Below are positions 13,505 to 16,557 of a stretch of DNA of 16,557 nucleotides, piece by piece; the first letter of the stretch is position 1, and every line of letters starts with the position of its first letter. Source of the DNA: Acidimicrobiia bacterium (GTDB taxonomy: Bacteria > Actinomycetota > Acidimicrobiia > IMCC26256 > JAENVU01); contig JANYLF010000063.1 in NCBI GenBank assembly GCA_025357995.1, forward strand, positions 1 through 16,557. Direction: 5' to 3'. Below the pieces are notes generated by a model. That model did no database searches and was not told where the DNA came from. It saw only the letters and a program-made list of their open reading frames with translations. Both the position numbers and the translations under genes were made by a program.

Positions 13505-14305
13505 GTGGCCAACGGCAACGGGAGCAACGGGAACGGTGGCGGCATCGGCGTGAAGCTGGGCGCGCGCGCCAAAGAGATGGGCGACAAGGTCGGCAACTCG
13601 CAGGTCGTCACGTCGATCGTCCGACCCGGCTCCATCTTCCGCAAGGGCTACACCGACAGCCCGAGAAACCGCTCGTACGTGATCATGAACAGCGTGCTGT
13701 ACCACCTCCACCCGGTGAAGGTGAAGCGCCACGCGGTCAAGGTCAGCTACACGCTGTGTCTCGGTGGACTGTCGTTCTTCCTCTTCATTCTGCTCACGGT
13801 GACCGGCATCTTCTTGATGTTCTTCTACCGGCCGACCGAAGCCGCCGCGTGGTCCAACATTCAGCAGCTCGAGACCGCGGTGTGGTTCGGTTCGCTCGTG
13901 CGCAACATGCATCGATGGGGCGCGCACCTCATGGTGCTCTCCGTCTTCTTGCATATGAGTCGCGTCTTCTACCATGGCGCGTACAAGGCGCCGCGCGAGT
14001 TCAACTGGGTGATCGGCGTGATCCTGCTCACGCTCACCCTGCTCCTCTCCTTCACCGGCTACCTCCTGCCCTGGGATCAGCTCGCGCTCTGGGCCGTGAC
14101 CGTCGGTACCAACATGATGGGCTACACCCCGGTCTTCGGTGGCCAGATGCGTTACGCCCTGCTCGGCTCGAAGGAAATCTCCGGTGACACGTTGCTGCGG
14201 TGGTACACGCTGCACGTGTTGCTGTTGCCGTTCGTCATCGTGATCTTCATGGCGATTCACTTCTGGCGCGTCCGCAAGGACGGCGGCATCAGTGGACCGC
14301 TGTAG
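13505..14305 (+). CDS. Cytochrome b, N-terminal (b6-type) subunit of a quinol:cytochrome c reductase
   Basis: This 266-residue protein corresponds to cytochrome b6, the four-helix half of cytochrome b that holds both b hemes. Heme ligands are H136 and H150 (NMHRWGAHLMVLSVFLH) and H237 and H252 (LHVLLLPFVIVIFMAIH). The second pair is 15 apart, the b6f spacing, rather than 14 as in mitochondrial bc1. SYTLCLGGLSF places C85 where b6 has the cysteine that covalently holds heme cn. GYLLPWDQLALWAV (185-198) and the closing RKDGGISGPL are near-identical in form to chloroplast b6. The first 30 residues are Gly/Asn-rich and not part of the fold. The start is GTG at 13505 with AAGGAG eight bases before it. 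It works in the membrane with the subunit-IV-like and Rieske proteins that follow, oxidising menaquinol. Confidence 0.95.
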   Translation: MANGNGSNGNGGGIGVKLGARAKEMGDKVGNSQVVTSIVRPGSIFRKGYTDSPRNRSYVIMNSVLYHLHPVKVKRHAVKVSYTLCLGGLSFFLFILLTVTGIFLMFFYRPTEAAAWSNIQQLETAVWFGSLVRNMHRWGAHLMVLSVFLHMSRVFYHGAYKAPREFNWVIGVILLTLTLLLSFTGYLLPWDQLALWAVTVGTNMMGYTPVFGGQMRYALLGSKEISGDTLLRWYTLHVLLLPFVIVIFMAIHFWRVRKDGGISGPL

Positions 14306-14324
14306 GCCGGGGAGGGAGTAACTC

Positions 14325-15164
14325 ATGGCTGATGTCCCCGAACACCTGCTGAAGCGCAGCGCGGAGCGGCGCAAGCAGCTCGGTCTGCCTGGTGGTGAAG
14401 GCGCCGACGACGCTCCCGCCGCCGAGACCACCGACGCGCCAGTCGACACACCCGCCGAAGCGGCCGCGCCCATTGCCGCGAGCGTGAGTGACGAAGGCGC
14501 GATTACCGAAGACAAGGGCGGCGTGCCCGCGCACCTGCTCGAGCGGGCCCGCAAGCGCAAGGCCGCGCTGGCCGGCGGCGACGCGGGTGCCGCGGCCGCC
14601 GGTGGTGGCGGTGTCGCCACCGCGACCAAAGCCGCGCCAATCGCCGCGCCGAGCGGTACCGGACCCGGCGGTCACACCCAGCGCCTGCTGACCGTGGTGA
14701 AGTCCGGGTCGATTCAACAGACCCGCGCCGAAGCCCAGGACAAGGTCCACACGTGGCCGCACCTCCTCGTGGTGGAGTTCGCGGCCGCGCTCGCGATGAC
14801 CGCGGTCCTGCTCGTCTTCTCGGCGATCGTGCGTGCGCCACTGCTCGGTCTCGCCGACGTGAACCAGACGCCGAACCCGTCGAAGGCGCCTTGGTACTTC
14901 CTCGGCCTCCAGGAACTGCTCACCATGTTCCACCCGATGGTCGCCGGCGTGACGATTCCGGGCATGGGAATGTTCCTCCTCATCATTGCGCCGTACGTGG
15001 ACTCCAACCCGTCCAACAAGCCCAACGACCGGAAGTTCGCGATCTCGCTGTTCACGATCTTCCTCATGTTCTGGGCCGTACTCGTGATCATCGGTTCGTT
15101 CTTCCGGGGTGCGGGGTTCAACTTCGTGTTCCCCTGGAACGACGGCATCTTCTTCGAGCTCTAA
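14325..15164 (+). CDS. Cytochrome b C-terminal domain protein (subunit IV-like) with long N-terminal extension
   Basis: The protein has 279 residues; the last 140 match subunit IV of b6f, the three-helix half of cytochrome b forming part of the quinol-oxidation (Qo) site. Helices lie at about 146-169, 211-226 and 238-259. The Qo motif, PEWY in most relatives, reads APWY at 188-191 within NPSKAPWYFLGLQELL, so the usual catalytic Glu is replaced by Pro. Residues 1-130 form an unusual Ala/Pro/Gly-rich extension with two copies of a basic motif, VPEHLLKRSAERRKQL (4-19) and VPAHLLERARKRKAAL (67-82), 8 of 16 positions identical. The ATG at 14325 is preceded by GGGAGG. The gene lies 19 bases after cytochrome b and 10 before the Rieske gene. 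The extension is probably cytoplasmic; its function is unknown. Confidence 0.92.
   Translation: MADVPEHLLKRSAERRKQLGLPGGEGADDAPAAETTDAPVDTPAEAAAPIAASVSDEGAITEDKGGVPAHLLERARKRKAALAGGDAGAAAAGGGGVATATKAAPIAAPSGTGPGGHTQRLLTVVKSGSIQQTRAEAQDKVHTWPHLLVVEFAAALAMTAVLLVFSAIVRAPLLGLADVNQTPNPSKAPWYFLGLQELLTMFHPMVAGVTIPGMGMFLLIIAPYVDSNPSNKPNDRKFAISLFTIFLMFWAVLVIIGSFFRGAGFNFVFPWNDGIFFEL
14334..14570 (+). repeat. Two-copy basic peptide motif (VPxHLLxR) in the subunit-IV-like protein
   Basis: Copy 1 is encoded at 14334-14381 and copy 2 at 14523-14570, separated by an Ala/Asp/Glu-rich linker of 47 residues. Both have VP, HLL, R, R and a closing L at the same positions. The repeat is seen at protein level, so it looks like kept function rather than a fresh DNA duplication. 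Confidence 0.65.
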
Positions 15165-15174
15165 GGAACCTCCG

Positions 15175-16035
15175 TTGAACATCGCGTTGCTCATCGGCAT
15201 CCCCATCGTCGTCGTCCTCGCGGCGATCACCGTGCTCGCGTCCGCGCGTCGGCGTTCCACCGACGCAAAGGGACGAGTCACGGGTACGTTGACGGCCGAG
15301 ACCAAGGCCAGCGACGCCGGAACCGAACTCGCCACCACCACCTCGGCCGGCGACGCGTCGGCCGAGGCGCGTGCGCGGGGCGAAGAGACGCGTGCCGGCG
15401 CCGGCGGGGTCGCGAAGCGCGCGTCGAGTGGCGTCGCGGAGTACACGCCGGCGGAGTACGAAGAGATCCAAGTGAGCCGGCGCCAGTTCTTCAACCGCGG
15501 CATCATCGCCACGATGTCGGTCTCGATCGGCGCGTTCGGCGTCGCCTCGATCGCGTTCCTCTTCGCCAAGTCGTCCGGCGGCTTCGGCGGCAAGATCGAC
15601 GCCGGCATCAGCCTCCCCGACGTCAAGGCGTACTTCGACGCGCAGAAGCAGCCGTTCTACGTACCGGCCGCCCGCACGTACCTGCAGCCCTACCCGCCCG
15701 CGGATGTTTCCAAGGCCAAGAAGATCCCCGAGTACGCGTTGATCATTCCGAGCATGGAGCAGGGAATCATCGGCCTGTACCAGAAGTGCGTCCATCTCGG
15801 TTGTCGCGTTCCCTGGTGTCCCACGTCGCAATGGTTCGAGTGCCCGTGCCACGGATCCAAGTACAACCGCGTCGGCGAGAAGCGCGGCGGTCCCGCCCCG
15901 CGTGGCCTCGACCGCTGGATCGTGACCGTCTCCGGTTCCAAGATCACCATCGACACCTCAGGCACTGCCATTACTGGCCCGCCCATTGGCACCGACACCA
16001 CCGGCCAGGGCGCCGAAGGTCCGCCGTGCGTGTGA
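15175..16035 (+). CDS. Rieske [2Fe-2S] iron-sulfur subunit, two membrane helices
   Basis: The protein (286 residues from TTG 15175) is the Rieske subunit that takes the first electron from quinol at the Qo site and hands it to the cytochrome c subunit. The cluster motifs are CVHLGC (C205, H207, C210) and CPCHGS (C223, C225, H226): C205, H207, C223 and H226 bind the cluster, and C210-C225 would form the stabilising disulfide. An additional C215 (WCP) lies between them. A first membrane helix spans residues 3-22, then a low-complexity Ala/Thr-rich linker, then SRRQFFNRG (101-109), a twin-arginine-like signal, followed by a second helix (about 111-131). TTG is the start because AAGGA lies seven bases upstream; a reading from 15109 would run back into the preceding gene. 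Confidence 0.94.
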   Translation: MNIALLIGIPIVVVLAAITVLASARRRSTDAKGRVTGTLTAETKASDAGTELATTTSAGDASAEARARGEETRAGAGGVAKRASSGVAEYTPAEYEEIQVSRRQFFNRGIIATMSVSIGAFGVASIAFLFAKSSGGFGGKIDAGISLPDVKAYFDAQKQPFYVPAARTYLQPYPPADVSKAKKIPEYALIIPSMEQGIIGLYQKCVHLGCRVPWCPTSQWFECPCHGSKYNRVGEKRGGPAPRGLDRWIVTVSGSKITIDTSGTAITGPPIGTDTTGQGAEGPPCV

Positions 16036-16081
16036 TGCCAACGACGTCCTATCCACAACCAGGAGCTCCGAAGAGGCCACT

Positions 16082-16557
16082 GTGACCCTGCGTACCCTCC
16101 TGATCCTCATCAATATCGCGGCGGTCGTCGTGATCGTCGTGATCGTCGGCGCGAAGGTTCTCTCTGTCCGGCGCGAGCCCGCCGAGCGGACCCCGGCAAA
16201 CCAGACGCCGTTCTATGACGACGCGGTCTTGGAAGACACCCATCTCACGCGCGTCTTGCGCTGGGCGTTGTTGTTCTCCACGCTCGTGGCCCTCGTCCTT
16301 CCGCTCTATTGGCTGCTCGAGCCGAGTCGCCAGAGTGAAGAGAGCGCCGGCTTCGACAAGCGCGCCATCGAGCGCGGTGCGGTGCTCTTCGCCAACAAGG
16401 CGATGCCCGCGTACGAGGGTGCGAAGTCGTTGCTCTGCGCCGACTGTCACGGTTCCGACGCCAGCGCCGGCACCTTCCACACTTCCTGCGCCGGAGTCGC
16501 GTTGGGGTCACCTTGCGCTTCCGGCGTGAGCACGAATGGCTTGGCGCCGCCGCTGGC
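16082..16557 (+). CDS. Membrane-anchored c-type cytochrome of the respiratory operon (5' part, runs off the window)
   Basis: The frame is open from GTG 16082 to the end of the window (158 codons). Two membrane helices, about residues 6-27 and 61-79, precede a c-type heme site CADCH at 119-123; C119 and C122 would carry the covalent heme and H123 the first axial ligand. ERGAVLFANK (97-106) before the site is the usual lead helix of a class I cytochrome c. The distal Met ligand lies beyond the visible end. After the heme site come two further cysteines, C136 and C145, which is unusual. The protein would accept electrons from the Rieske subunit on the outer face of the membrane. It follows the Rieske gene by 46 bases and has a modest GAGG ribosome site. 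A second heme domain could exist beyond the window. Confidence 0.88.
   Translation, partial: MTLRTLLILINIAAVVVIVVIVGAKVLSVRREPAERTPANQTPFYDDAVLEDTHLTRVLRWALLFSTLVALVLPLYWLLEPSRQSEESAGFDKRAIERGAVLFANKAMPAYEGAKSLLCADCHGSDASAGTFHTSCAGVALGSPCASGVSTNGLAPPL

Noticed and set aside
14289..15626. A 445-codon open frame on the minus strand opposite the subunit IV and Rieske genes
   Set aside because: It is an antisense shadow of high-GC genes: its translation is low-complexity and strongly charged with no domain, while the plus strand has clear motifs.

Overview
The window looks like chromosomal DNA of a GC-rich actinobacterium. A member of Acidimicrobiia or a relative is my best guess; this is inference, since there is no rRNA gene here. 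Supporting signs are the high GC content, frequent GTG and TTG starts, three promoters that appear to give leaderless mRNAs (TANNNT, seven bases, ATG), and a menaquinone-reductase homologue (MenJ type) very like the mycobacterial one.

Left part (1-4982): the 3' end of a branched-chain amino acid ABC transporter ATPase, then a cytochrome P450 (+), a Wzz/BY-kinase-type capsule chain-length regulator (-), a YaaA/DUF328 protein (-) and a NodB-type polysaccharide deacetylase (+). The kinase, the deacetylase and the glycosyltransferase at 9891-11048 suggest surface polysaccharide work, but they do not form one compact operon.

Middle (5046-9884): a DUF2786 protein, a SNF2-family helicase-like ATPase and a SWIM zinc-finger protein, all on +. 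The last two are 7 bases apart and are a recurrent bacterial pair. The first two each have their own leaderless-type promoter. On the other strand follow a GT4 glycosyltransferase and a MenJ-like geranylgeranyl reductase, overlapping by one base (menJ upstream).

Right part (12545-16557, running off the end): a six-gene + strand respiratory operon: an unrecognised three-helix membrane protein, a 2[4Fe-4S] ferredoxin, a b6-type cytochrome b, a subunit-IV-like protein with a long N-terminal extension, a two-helix Rieske protein and a membrane-anchored cytochrome c (partial). It encodes a quinol:cytochrome c reductase with split, b6f-like cytochrome b, unlike the usual actinobacterial qcrCAB layout. 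It keeps the cysteine that binds heme cn in b6f complexes, has APWY in place of PEWY at the quinol-oxidation site, and carries a built-in ferredoxin. This is the most interesting system in the window: a possible ferredoxin-linked menaquinol/cytochrome complex. The divergent gene menJ would reduce the tail of the menaquinone the complex uses, and a perfect 15-base palindrome lies between the two transcription units. No stretch above 300 bases lacks a gene, and I saw no tRNA, rRNA, CRISPR array or insertion sequence.
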